From assembly GCA_905214625.1 (NCBI GenBank), contig CAJMMQ010000026.1, forward strand, positions 1 to 24,414: a stretch of 24,414 nucleotides of DNA, read 5' to 3'. Both the position numbers and the translations under genes were made by a program. The DNA is from an uncultured bacterium (GTDB taxonomy: Bacteria > Bacteroidota > Bacteroidia > Bacteroidales > Bacteroidaceae). The notes below the pieces were generated by a model. The model had not been told where the DNA came from, ran no database searches, and was given only the letters and a program-made list of their open reading frames with translations. Every line of letters begins with the position of its first letter. Position 1 is the first letter of the stretch. Of this stretch, positions 17,625-24,414 are shown piece after piece.

Positions 17625-18548
17625 CTATTTACCTCCGTCAAAGAGTTTACGTTTTTCTTCCTCGCTCAGGCTGTCGTATCCGCTGCGCCTCACCTTGTCC
17701 AGTATGCGGTCTATCTCGTCCTGCTCGGCCTTCTTACGGGCATTATAGTCCCAGTCTGACTCGTTCCTTGTACGGTCATTGCGATTTGTATAGTCAGACT
17801 TTCTGTGCGAACGGCGCTCCCAGTTGCTCTTCAGGTTGTCAAAGAACTGCTGCCCCTTCGACCGCCCGAAGGTTCCTCCGCCGGGATTATTTCTCCAGTA
17901 TTTTATCAGCAGCCATCCGAAGAGCATACCGCCAAGGTGTGCAAAATGGGCCACGCTGCTGTTAGATGTGCCAAGAGCCGACAACAGCTCAACTACAATA
18001 TATATGCATACAAACCATTTGGCCTTTATTGGCAGCGGCAACGGGAAAATGAAAAGACGCTCCTCCGGAAACAGCATGCCGAAGGCAAGCAGCACTCCAT
18101 ATATAGCACCCGAGGCACCAACCGTTGTCCACATGTTAAGCATTGCCTCGCTGTTGTGTGCCACCGTCATAACATCTCCAAAGGTGAACCCCGGAATCTG
18201 GTCGCTTGCGAGCATGTAGAATTCGCCGAACTGGGCTATCAACTGTATTAGGCCGGCTCCTATTCCACAAGTAAAATAATAAAAGAGGAATTTCTTCTGC
18301 CCCCACACATTCTCGACCACGCACCCGAACATCCACAAGGCAAACATGTTGAAAAACAAGTGGGTGAAGCCTGCGTGCATGAACATATATGTAAACAGCT
18401 GATATATCTGGAAATCAGATGCCAGAAAGAAGTGCAGACCCAGCACACTGTTAAGGTCGAGCCCCTGACGGCCAAACACCCACGTGGCAGCGAACATCAG
18501 CACGTTGATTATCAGCAAATTCTTTGTTATAACAGGTATTCTGAACAT
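17625..18548 (-). CDS. rhomboid-family intramembrane serine protease
   Basis: A polytopic inner-membrane protein of 307 residues from the ATG at 18548; an in-frame TTG two codons earlier is less likely. Rhomboids cut transmembrane substrates within the bilayer. The catalytic serine lies in GASG (S146) and the histidine in AHLGG (H204). The HxxxN motif of the second helix is also present (H63, N67 in HLFFNMFALWMFG). About six membrane helices fill residues 8-217. A charged cytoplasmic tail of about 90 residues ends with NARKKAEQDEIDRILDKVRR and SGYDSLSEEEKRKLF, a tail type I recall in Bacteroidota rhomboids. It heads a probable operon with the phosphodiesterase-like gene and is divergent from hup. 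Its substrate is unknown. Confidence 0.93.
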   Translation of the reverse strand: MFRIPVITKNLLIINVLMFAATWVFGRQGLDLNSVLGLHFFLASDFQIYQLFTYMFMHAGFTHLFFNMFALWMFGCVVENVWGQKKFLFYYFTCGIGAGLIQLIAQFGEFYMLASDQIPGFTFGDVMTVAHNSEAMLNMWTTVGASGAIYGVLLAFGMLFPEERLFIFPLPLPIKAKWFVCIYIVVELLSALGTSNSSVAHFAHLGGMLFGWLLIKYWRNNPGGGTFGRSKGQQFFDNLKSNWERRSHRKSDYTNRNDRTRNESDWDYNARKKAEQDEIDRILDKVRRSGYDSLSEEEKRKLFDGGK

Positions 18549-18583
18549 ATTCAAAACTATTTGTCCAACATAATAAACGTCGG

Positions 18584-18591
18584 CAAAAATA
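18584..18591 (-). promoter_or_regulatory. candidate -7 box for the rhomboid operon
   Basis: Minus-strand TATTTTTG matches TAnnTTTG exactly and lies 36 bases upstream of the rhomboid ATG. No good -33 TTTG is found 19-21 bases further up, so the assignment is tentative. Confidence 0.4.
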
Positions 18592-18673
18592 CTAAAAATA
18601 TCTGTTATACAGCATAAAGCGGGGCATATACCAACTTTTTTTCATTAAATTCTTCACTTTTTTTTATTTTTTG

Positions 18674-18704
18674 TTTGACAAATAAAATGATTAGGCTATA
18701 TTTG
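18674..18704 (+). promoter_or_regulatory. consensus Bacteroidota promoter of hup
   Basis: TTTG (18674-18677), exactly 19 bases, then TATATTTG (18697-18704): a full match to TTTG-N19-TAnnTTTG. Transcription would start near 18711, giving a leader of about 50 A/T-rich bases with no Shine-Dalgarno sequence before the ATG at 18762. Confidence 0.85.
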
Positions 18705-18761
18705 CGATAAAAATAAGTTAGGATAAAATTATACTCTAATATTTTAATAACAAATTTAATT

Positions 18762-19034
18762 ATGAACAAAACAGAACTTATTGAAAAAATAGCTGCTGGC
18801 TCAGGTTTGTCAAAAGCTGATTCAAAGAAAGCGCTCGACGCAACCGTTGCAGCCATTAAGGATGCTCTTGTTGCAGGAGACAAAGTTGCACTTGTTGGCT
18901 TCGGAACATTCAGCGTTAACGAACGTCCGGCTCGCGAAGGTATCAATCCCGCAACAAAGGAGAAGATACAGATTGCTGCTAAGAAGGCTGCTAAATTTAA
19001 GGCCGGAGCAGAGCTCACAGATGCTTTGAACTAA
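18762..19034 (+). CDS. hup: HU-family nucleoid DNA-binding protein
   Basis: A 90-residue protein matching the HU/IHF family over its full length. It has two N-terminal helices (MNKTELIEKIAAGSGLSKAD), the conserved GFGTF turn (49-53), a beta-arm with ARxGINPATKEKIQI where the Pro intercalates into DNA, and a C-terminal helix (FKAGAELTDALN). HU acts as a dimer that bends DNA and compacts the nucleoid. Ile in place of the usual Arg in the RNPxT arm motif is, as I recall, common among Bacteroidota HU proteins. It is the only confident plus-strand gene in the window, with its own promoter and terminator, and should be strongly expressed. Confidence 0.96.
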   Translation: MNKTELIEKIAAGSGLSKADSKKALDATVAAIKDALVAGDKVALVGFGTFSVNERPAREGINPATKEKIQIAAKKAAKFKAGAELTDALN

Positions 19035-19056
19035 AATAAAAGCCTCAAAAAATAAC

Positions 19057-19088
19057 AAGCCTGCATCCTATTGGATGTGGGCTTTTTT
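19057..19088 (+). terminator. intrinsic terminator of hup
   Basis: AAGCCTGCATCC (19057-19068) pairs with GGATGTGGGCTT (19073-19084) through 10 Watson-Crick and two G-T pairs, with a TATT loop and six T residues (19083-19088). It lies 22 bases past the hup stop. Confidence 0.85.
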
Positions 19089-19413
19089 ATGTGGCCGACG
19101 GTCTGTGCCAAATAAACAATATAAAACCGCTCACTACACGCTTCCAATGGCTCACCACCATACGGTCTTGACTCCAGAACTTGACCAAGGAACTACGCAA
19201 CGAACACTGAAAAAGCAGAAAAAGAAAACACCAATAAAGAAATACTGGGTGAATAAAAAACTGTCATCTGTCTAAATTCAACCTAATGACATGAATTAAC
19301 TTATAAATAAAAAGAGAACAGAATAAACACCAGAAAATCGGGATAAAGAAAAAAAAGTCCAGTCTAGCTTGTGTCTTCAACTTCCAACTAATGTAAATTA
19401 ATATTACATAATT
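19089..19413. other. gene-free spacer between hup and the OmpA gene
   Basis: About 325 bases, A-rich on the plus strand, with no ORF of coding character, tRNA or mobile-element end. The only structure noticed is a short inverted repeat, ATGTAA/TTACAT (19391-19409). Both flanking genes end here with terminators, so this is a convergent spacer. Confidence 0.6.
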
Positions 19414-19463
19414 AAAAAAACGGGAGGAGACTACGACTTTCACAAGCCCAAATGTCTCCACCC
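19414..19463 (-). terminator. intrinsic terminator of the lipoprotein-OmpA operon
   Basis: On the minus strand GGGTGGAGAC (19463-19454) pairs with GTCTCCTCCC (19431-19422) with a single T-T mismatch, around a 22-base loop. A G and seven T residues follow. It lies 13 bases past the ompA-like stop. Confidence 0.75.
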
Positions 19464-19475
19464 TCCTGCAATCGA

Positions 19476-20582
19476 CTAATTGGATATAATACAAATTGAT
19501 ACACGGTTCATGTCGTTGTCAGCAAACGGCTGGACTTCAGACCCCTTGTAAGAGGTCTTTATCTGCGACGCAGACACACCGCATTGTTCTGTAAGCATCT
19601 TCTTAACAGCCTCCGCACGCTCAGAAGACAAGCGGCTGTTTATAGCAGCAGTGCCTGTTCCGGCATCGGCGTAGCCTGTTATTTCGACAATTGCATTTTT
19701 ATGATTGTTTAAATATTTAGAAAGTTCCACAACCTTTTCGCGCTCTGACTCACGGATAACGCTTGAGTTTATCGTGAAGAATACGTCGCGCTTCATGCCC
19801 TCATCCTTTACTTCTTCTACTACGGGCTCGCTTGCCGGCTTCTCTTCAACAACAGGCTCTACAATAGTCTGCTCTACAGGCTCCGGAGCCGGGGCAGCCT
19901 TCTTCTTGTAGGTCTTGCCCAGGCGGATTGTAACGCTGGCAAGAGCGTTGAAATACCAGTCGGCATTGCCTGCCTTCTTTGAGTTGTACTTGTCTGAGAG
20001 GACATTTGCGTTACCCTCGATGCCGAGGCTTACGCGGTCGCTAACGCGGAAGTCGAACGACAGACCGCCACGGCCTACGGGACGAACCTTTGTGCCGCTC
20101 CACACGTAGCGCATGTCATAGCCTGCGTTGGCCAGTTCGTTGGCCTCATCGTTACCAAAGCCGATGTTTGCACCGCCGCCGATGAAAGCTGTAACACTGA
20201 ACAGACGCATTGGGTTGTAACCGCAGATGGCATTAGACAGATTGAACATAAAGTCAATGCCGGGGGCTACATAGTTGTACTTATACGTAGTGTTTACGGC
20301 CTTGCCGTCCAGCATGTATCCGTTCCAGCCGCCCTTGCTCTGCCAAGCACCTACAGAAAGACGTGTGGCAAACCACGGGGTAAACTGATATCCGGCACCT
20401 AACTGAACCGTAGGAGAAAGCAAGTCGCCAAAAGAGGCCTCGCCCAATGTATACTGGGCACCGCCGTGAACGCTTACAAACCAATGCCTGTTGAACTCGT
20501 ACTCAGGTTCGCTTTCCTGAGCTGACACGGGATTTCCCATAAACAGGAAACCTGCGGCCAATAATAAACTTAAATAACGCAT
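19476..20582 (-). CDS. OmpA-family outer-membrane protein
   Basis: From the ATG at 20582 the protein has 368 residues. A signal peptide ends at PVSAQ (about residue 22). A beta-barrel follows with many aromatic alternating strands (about 25-223), then a Pro/Glu/Val-rich linker (about 228-258), and an OmpA C-terminal domain (about 262-368). The peptidoglycan-binding signature GYADAGTG...N..LS.ERA is present, with D306 and R322 at the positions that hold diaminopimelate in E. coli OmpA. Its role is to tie the outer membrane to the wall. An in-frame TTG at 20606, which would overlap the upstream stop (TTGA) and add MKKLKPLA, is a possible earlier start. The neighbours are a lipoprotein and a coiled-coil surface protein, suggesting an envelope-structure cluster. 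The protein is probably abundant. Confidence 0.92.
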   Translation of the reverse strand: MRYLSLLLAAGFLFMGNPVSAQESEPEYEFNRHWFVSVHGGAQYTLGEASFGDLLSPTVQLGAGYQFTPWFATRLSVGAWQSKGGWNGYMLDGKAVNTTYKYNYVAPGIDFMFNLSNAICGYNPMRLFSVTAFIGGGANIGFGNDEANELANAGYDMRYVWSGTKVRPVGRGGLSFDFRVSDRVSLGIEGNANVLSDKYNSKKAGNADWYFNALASVTIRLGKTYKKKAAPAPEPVEQTIVEPVVEEKPASEPVVEEVKDEGMKRDVFFTINSSVIRESEREKVVELSKYLNNHKNAIVEITGYADAGTGTAAINSRLSSERAEAVKKMLTEQCGVSASQIKTSYKGSEVQPFADNDMNRVSICIISN

Positions 20583-20602
20583 AGCTAATGGTTTTAATTT
20601 TT

Positions 20603-21109
20603 TCAATTGTTCTTATAATTATTCTCTTGAGCCACCTTGGCAATGGTGAGATACCAGTTGCCGCCAACACGTGTCGGATTAACCGAGCATTTTATCGTGT
20701 TAGGACGGTTGTCGCCCTTAGGTTTCTCAAAAAACTCGATCGTGTAACGCACCTCGGTGTCGCTGTCGCTATAGAGGAGAAGTTCATCTATCTTGTAAGA
20801 CAATACCGGGAATGTGGTAAGACTTCTGCGTATCTCCTTTGAGCGTTCTTCCGAAAGAGGCATCACCTTGTTGTCCTTAACCTCATACAGCTGGCTCATA
20901 GCGCCGTCGATGTCGTTGTTCTTCAAAGTTTCCAAGAACTTCTTTGTCATGTCGAGCAGCATCATGGTGTCCTTGCTTGTGCGAACCATCCGCTGGTCCA
21001 TACGTGGATCCACAGGAAGTACGGTTTCTTTCTTTTTCTTCTTATCTCCGCACGAAGCTACCATAAGCAGGGCCAAAGCCATTATGACATATTTTACTGA
21101 TTTAATCAT
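20603..21109 (-). CDS. small lipoprotein of unknown function
   Basis: The start chosen is the ATG giving MIKSVKYVIMALALLMVASC, a lipoprotein signal with lipobox VASC (C20). The longer frame upstream runs through the hairpin and is not credible. The 168-residue protein then has a charged patch GDKKKKKE, a helical stretch (about 45-72, KDTMMLLDMTKKFLETLKNNDID) and a beta-rich part (about 98-160, YKIDELLLY, VRYTIEFFE, NWYLTIAKV). Helices followed by such strands suggest an NTF2-like or DUF4878-like fold, by eye only. Lysines after the Cys and the absence of a surface-export signal leave inner- or outer-leaflet placement open. It lies 20 bases from the OmpA ATG and probably shares its transcript. 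Confidence 0.82.
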   Translation of the reverse strand: MIKSVKYVIMALALLMVASCGDKKKKKETVLPVDPRMDQRMVRTSKDTMMLLDMTKKFLETLKNNDIDGAMSQLYEVKDNKVMPLSEERSKEIRRSLTTFPVLSYKIDELLLYSDSDTEVRYTIEFFEKPKGDNRPNTIKCSVNPTRVGGNWYLTIAKVAQENNYKNN

Positions 21110-21131
21110 AGAAACTTTATCTTTTTGAAAA

Positions 21132-21159
21132 GAGCGCCCCTCAATTAAAAGGGGCGCTC
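21132..21159 (-). terminator. strong GC hairpin between the coiled-coil gene and the lipoprotein gene
   Basis: A perfect 10-bp stem GAGCGCCCCT/AGGGGCGCTC with an 8-base loop, followed on the minus strand by TTTT. It lies 60 bases past the coiled-coil stop and only 22 bases before the lipoprotein ATG. It is probably a terminator or a leaky attenuator for the upstream gene. The U-run is short, so partial read-through into the lipoprotein-OmpA genes is plausible. Confidence 0.7.
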
Positions 21160-21218
21160 CCAATTGAAGTTTTTATTGTCTGCTACTACCCTTAATAGGG
21201 CTTTATCAGATTATTATC

Positions 21219-24200
21219 TTATTTTCTTGCAGAAGGTTTCTTACCATTAGGATAAACAGGGATCTTAACATATTCTTTCAGCTCACCGAAAGCATATTTA
21301 ACTGTTACCGGAATGTAAACATAGAACATTTCCTCAACATTAGAACCGCTGTTGTTCTTAAAGATAATCTCGCTACCGTTCTGGTTCAGTGACATATCTA
21401 CGACTCCATTTGTAACACTCTTGAGTTGTGCTGAAGTCAAAGCCTTATCGTAAGACAAGCTATTGTCAACAGAGATATTGTTTCCTGCACTTGCTACGAA
21501 TGTATATCTTGCATTTGTCAGGTCAAAATCAAAGCCTTTAACAGCATAATAGCTCCATAGCTTATTAGAATACTTCTTAAGTTCAACTGTAGTTGAAAGC
21601 TGTTTCTCAGCAACAGCATAGCCACGGAAGTCTGTTAAAGAAACCAGGTCACCTGCATCAACAATTGATCCACTAGCTATACCATCTTCGAAAGCACCTT
21701 CTGACTCTGCATCCAAACGGATAGGAGCAATAAGACATACATTGTATTTCTTAACAAGAACCTTGTTGTATCCGTTAATCTTAGCCCAAACGCTGATGCT
21801 TATAGTCTTGTCGTGAGTTCTTTCAGGAATGTTGCCCTTTGTAGCCTGAGCAAGCGGGTTGATAAGATCCCAGTTTTCACCATTCTCTTTTACAGGTACA
21901 TACAGATAAGGAGTTGCTGTTACATCATAAGGAGTACCCCAAGCAGTTGTACGATTTTCCCACTTCAAACGAGCTGCATTATTTCCTTTAGCATTCTGTA
22001 ATATATAGCCTCCGAAACCATCAACATTGCTTTGTTCATCCAAATCAGATTCTTTCACAGCTGCTGTCTTATAACCTTCCATCTGGTCTGCATATGAGAA
22101 CTGAACATCCCATGTGCCACATTCTGTCATATTCTTGATGAAGAACTTCGGAGCATCTTCATCATCACCCCATGTTGAAGTATAAGCAAATGCACCTGTA
22201 AGGTTGTTATTATACATTACAACCTGCTGAGCACCAGGAGTATTATACTGAACAGGGAGGACATCATAAGTTTCATATTTATTGAACCAATATGTATCGA
22301 AGTAGCCAGATATAGCAGGCAGTTCAGGCAGAGATATTGTATATGTCCATGTCATCTTCAAATCAGGATATTCAGCAGGAATATTAGACTTGAATGTTAC
22401 AATCTTTGTGAATGTTCTAGAACCAGTTGCAACGATTGAACCAACTTCTTCAGGAGTCAATGTCCAAGTTCCTACAATAGCATCACCATTAGCATTTGTT
22501 GAGTTCTTAAATACAACAACTCCATCTTTGCCTTCCTCTTTCTCATCCAAAGACTTGCATTCTATATTTTCATAAGGATAGATCTTCTGGAATGTAGCCT
22601 GATCAAGACCTGTTGCCTGAACCTTTGCATAAACTTTAGTAATGAGCCAATCCCATGTAAGTTCAGCCGTCATATTCTCACAGCCTAAGATATCAGCGTC
22701 AACTCTTTCATCAAGTACTACATCATCAAGCATCTTATTTGTCCATCTAACCTTCATATACTTCTCGTCAAGAAGTCTGTTATTTACAGTATCACAAAGC
22801 ATGATTCGAACGATAGGCTCTTTACCTACGCAAGCCATGTTGTTAGTTACGCCATTAGGAAGTTTTGAAGAAACAACACCTTCAGGAGTTACTGTAGCAA
22901 ATTGCTGCTGGTCTGTATTATTTGTTACATCATTATATTTTGCCGAAGCTATAGCAAAACGGAAAGCAATACCATACTTTTTAAGTTCATCCTTTGTAAT
23001 CTGAGTATGCTTGTTGCTTCCATTCAGATAACAACCAGTTACAAGTTCTGAAAGATTCTTTTTCTCATCATAGTAAACCTCAGCAGAGATAGACTTGTCA
23101 TCACCAATTGTAGAAGTATAGATTGTAGTACTATCGGCAAAATGGTGACCATTCATATCATCAACAGTAGCTGGATCCCATTCAAGTTTAGCTATTACCG
23201 GAGTAAAGAATGTTTCAATCAGACGAGAATTCTCAGAATAGATATCTGTCGTTGTTGTCTTATTCTTATCATTGTAACGAGGAACCTTCAAGGCTACGAT
23301 ATAAGTTTTGCCATCTGCAAGATTAAGAGACAATGGGTCTTTTGTTGTCTTCTTTAATCTAACTGTCATAAGACCATTTTTGAAGCTCTCAACTCCATTG
23401 AACTTAACAGGAGAATTATCAAGTGCGGATCTTACCTCTGCAACAGCAGCAACAAAATTAATGTTAGCTGAATCTATATTCTCAATAGATACAGAGCTTG
23501 GATTAAGTCTATAAGTAGCTGTTGTATAGCCATTATCCACATTAACAGGATCTTTTGACAAATCTGCAATTGTACCACTTGTACCAGGCATTACCGGACG
23601 ATAGAACAATGTACGGAATTCTATCGACTCAATACCATCAACATAAAGATCAGGAACGAGAGAGATGCTATTCAGTAGTTTTTCAACAAAAACAGTAAGA
23701 GTGTTAATGTTGTCGTTAAGGCCACCCTTACCACTGATAAGTTCATTCAGATCGTTAATCTGATCCTGAAGAGCCTTCTCAAGCTCATCAACGCTTGTTA
23801 CAGTAGCATAGTCAGACAAAGAATTCTGAAGTTCAGCGATAGCCTCCTCTGCAGCAGAAACTCTCTTTTCGATGCTTTCAATGTCATAAGCCTCAAGCTT
23901 GTCGGCAAGATCCTTCAGGTCGTCAGCTGTAGGCAGAGCGTCAATCTGATCCTTCAGATTGTCAATCTGCTTCTGATAGTCAGCGTCAGCAATCTGCTGT
24001 TTGAAATCCTCAAGAGCTTTCTGCTGAGTTTCGAGATCCTTTTTAACAGCCTCTCTTGCGATAGTAGCGATGTCAAGGCTTTCAAGAGCCTCAACTCTAC
24101 CCTTCAAGTCATTAACTGTCTTCTGAAGTTCCTCGAAGTCGCCTGTCATGGCTGCGATTGTAGCCAAAGCTTCCTCAACGCTCTCAAGTCTTCCGTCAAG

Positions 24201-24414
24201 ACCAGTAACAGCTTCGTTTACAGCATCAATTTTTGCGTTCAAAGCAGCCTCCTTAGCAGCGAGGTCACCTTCCAAAGTAGCAACTCTTGCCTCGAGTGCA
24301 GTTACAGTAGCCTGATCAGCTTTCTGATCGATGGCAGCCTGAAGCTGAGCCTTGGCATCAGAGATTTGAGTACTCAACTCGCTTCTTACACTGCTCAACT
24401 CGTTTGCCAGTGTA
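21219..24414 (-). CDS. large coiled-coil surface-type protein, 5' end cut by the window
   Basis: At least 1064 residues are visible. The frame is open to the window edge (T-L-A-N-E-L before SSVRSEL), so the apparent start at 24398 is an internal TTG and the signal sequence is missing. The first ~245 visible residues are a coiled coil with heptads (LEARVATLEGDLAAKE, LQKTVNDLKGRVEALE, SIEKRVSAAEEAIAEL). The rest is beta-rich with no catalytic motif, starting at SLVPDLYVDGIESIEF and ending YVKIPVYPNGKKPSARK. No T9SS sorting domain is seen, so it may be a surface lipoprotein or exported another way. Large coiled-coil plus beta proteins of this kind are frequent in Bacteroidales, and some related ones form S-layers; that role here is inference. 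Its codon use looks less GC-rich than the giant gene at the left end. Confidence 0.8.
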   Translation of the reverse strand, partial: TLANELSSVRSELSTQISDAKAQLQAAIDQKADQATVTALEARVATLEGDLAAKEAALNAKIDAVNEAVTGLDGRLESVEEALATIAAMTGDFEELQKTVNDLKGRVEALESLDIATIAREAVKKDLETQQKALEDFKQQIADADYQKQIDNLKDQIDALPTADDLKDLADKLEAYDIESIEKRVSAAEEAIAELQNSLSDYATVTSVDELEKALQDQINDLNELISGKGGLNDNINTLTVFVEKLLNSISLVPDLYVDGIESIEFRTLFYRPVMPGTSGTIADLSKDPVNVDNGYTTATYRLNPSSVSIENIDSANINFVAAVAEVRSALDNSPVKFNGVESFKNGLMTVRLKKTTKDPLSLNLADGKTYIVALKVPRYNDKNKTTTTDIYSENSRLIETFFTPVIAKLEWDPATVDDMNGHHFADSTTIYTSTIGDDKSISAEVYYDEKKNLSELVTGCYLNGSNKHTQITKDELKKYGIAFRFAIASAKYNDVTNNTDQQQFATVTPEGVVSSKLPNGVTNNMACVGKEPIVRIMLCDTVNNRLLDEKYMKVRWTNKMLDDVVLDERVDADILGCENMTAELTWDWLITKVYAKVQATGLDQATFQKIYPYENIECKSLDEKEEGKDGVVVFKNSTNANGDAIVGTWTLTPEEVGSIVATGSRTFTKIVTFKSNIPAEYPDLKMTWTYTISLPELPAISGYFDTYWFNKYETYDVLPVQYNTPGAQQVVMYNNNLTGAFAYTSTWGDDEDAPKFFIKNMTECGTWDVQFSYADQMEGYKTAAVKESDLDEQSNVDGFGGYILQNAKGNNAARLKWENRTTAWGTPYDVTATPYLYVPVKENGENWDLINPLAQATKGNIPERTHDKTISISVWAKINGYNKVLVKKYNVCLIAPIRLDAESEGAFEDGIASGSIVDAGDLVSLTDFRGYAVAEKQLSTTVELKKYSNKLWSYYAVKGFDFDLTNARYTFVASAGNNISVDNSLSYDKALTSAQLKSVTNGVVDMSLNQNGSEIIFKNNSGSNVEEMFYVYIPVTVKYAFGELKEYVKIPVYPNGKKPSARK

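Noticed and set aside
19075..19275. Small plus-strand open frame in the spacer after hup
   Set aside because: It starts within the hup terminator and has a Lys/Thr/Gln-rich product without a leader, promoter or motif.
21110..21163. Extended N-terminus for the lipoprotein
   Set aside because: It runs through the GC hairpin and would bury the lipobox signal; the ATG at 21109 gives a normal lipoprotein signal.
1..24414. CRISPR arrays, tRNA or rRNA genes, insertion sequences, phage genes
   Set aside because: I looked on both strands and saw no regularly spaced direct repeats, cloverleaf sequences, transposase motifs or terminal inverted repeats.

Overview
The window comes from a Bacteroidota genome, most likely order Bacteroidales and Prevotella-like (inference). 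Supporting signs are three proteins with C-terminal domains of the type IX secretion (T9SS) sorting type, a fused SecD-SecF, a Bacteroidota-style HU protein, start codons with A-rich leaders rather than Shine-Dalgarno sequences, and promoters of the Bacteroidota form TTTG-19-TAnnTTTG. All confident genes are on the minus strand except HU. The reading below therefore runs from high to low coordinates.

Right end (24414 to 19476): the 3' part of a large surface-type protein with a long N-terminal coiled coil, cut by the window edge. A strong GC hairpin follows, then a small lipoprotein and an OmpA-family porin/peptidoglycan anchor. The last two look like one operon closed by a terminator at about 19414-19463. 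A roughly 440-base stretch without genes separates them from hup.

Middle (19034 to 13415): hup (HU) on the plus strand has a near-perfect promoter and its own terminator. It is divergent from a rhomboid protease gene, which is followed by a membrane-anchored endonuclease/exonuclease/phosphatase-family gene. Next comes secDF, a single 997-residue fusion of SecD and SecF, with its own promoter and terminator. A 576-base AT-rich region follows.

Left end (12838 to 214): three large putative secreted proteins, each with a Sec signal peptide and a C-terminal sorting-type domain. They are a seven-repeat beta-sandwich protein, an M6-family zinc metalloprotease, and a 2227-residue multidomain protein. 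The protease and the giant protein are separated by one base and are probably translationally coupled. Terminators lie after the seven-repeat gene and after the giant gene.

The most notable observation is in the giant protein. Five of its six fibronectin-III-like domains appear to be split at the same place by whole inserted domains (jelly-roll or beta-propeller), and another propeller appears to sit inside an Ig-like Hydin/BACON-type domain. Secretion would run through Sec (SecDF assisting) and then T9SS. No T9SS machinery gene is present in this window.
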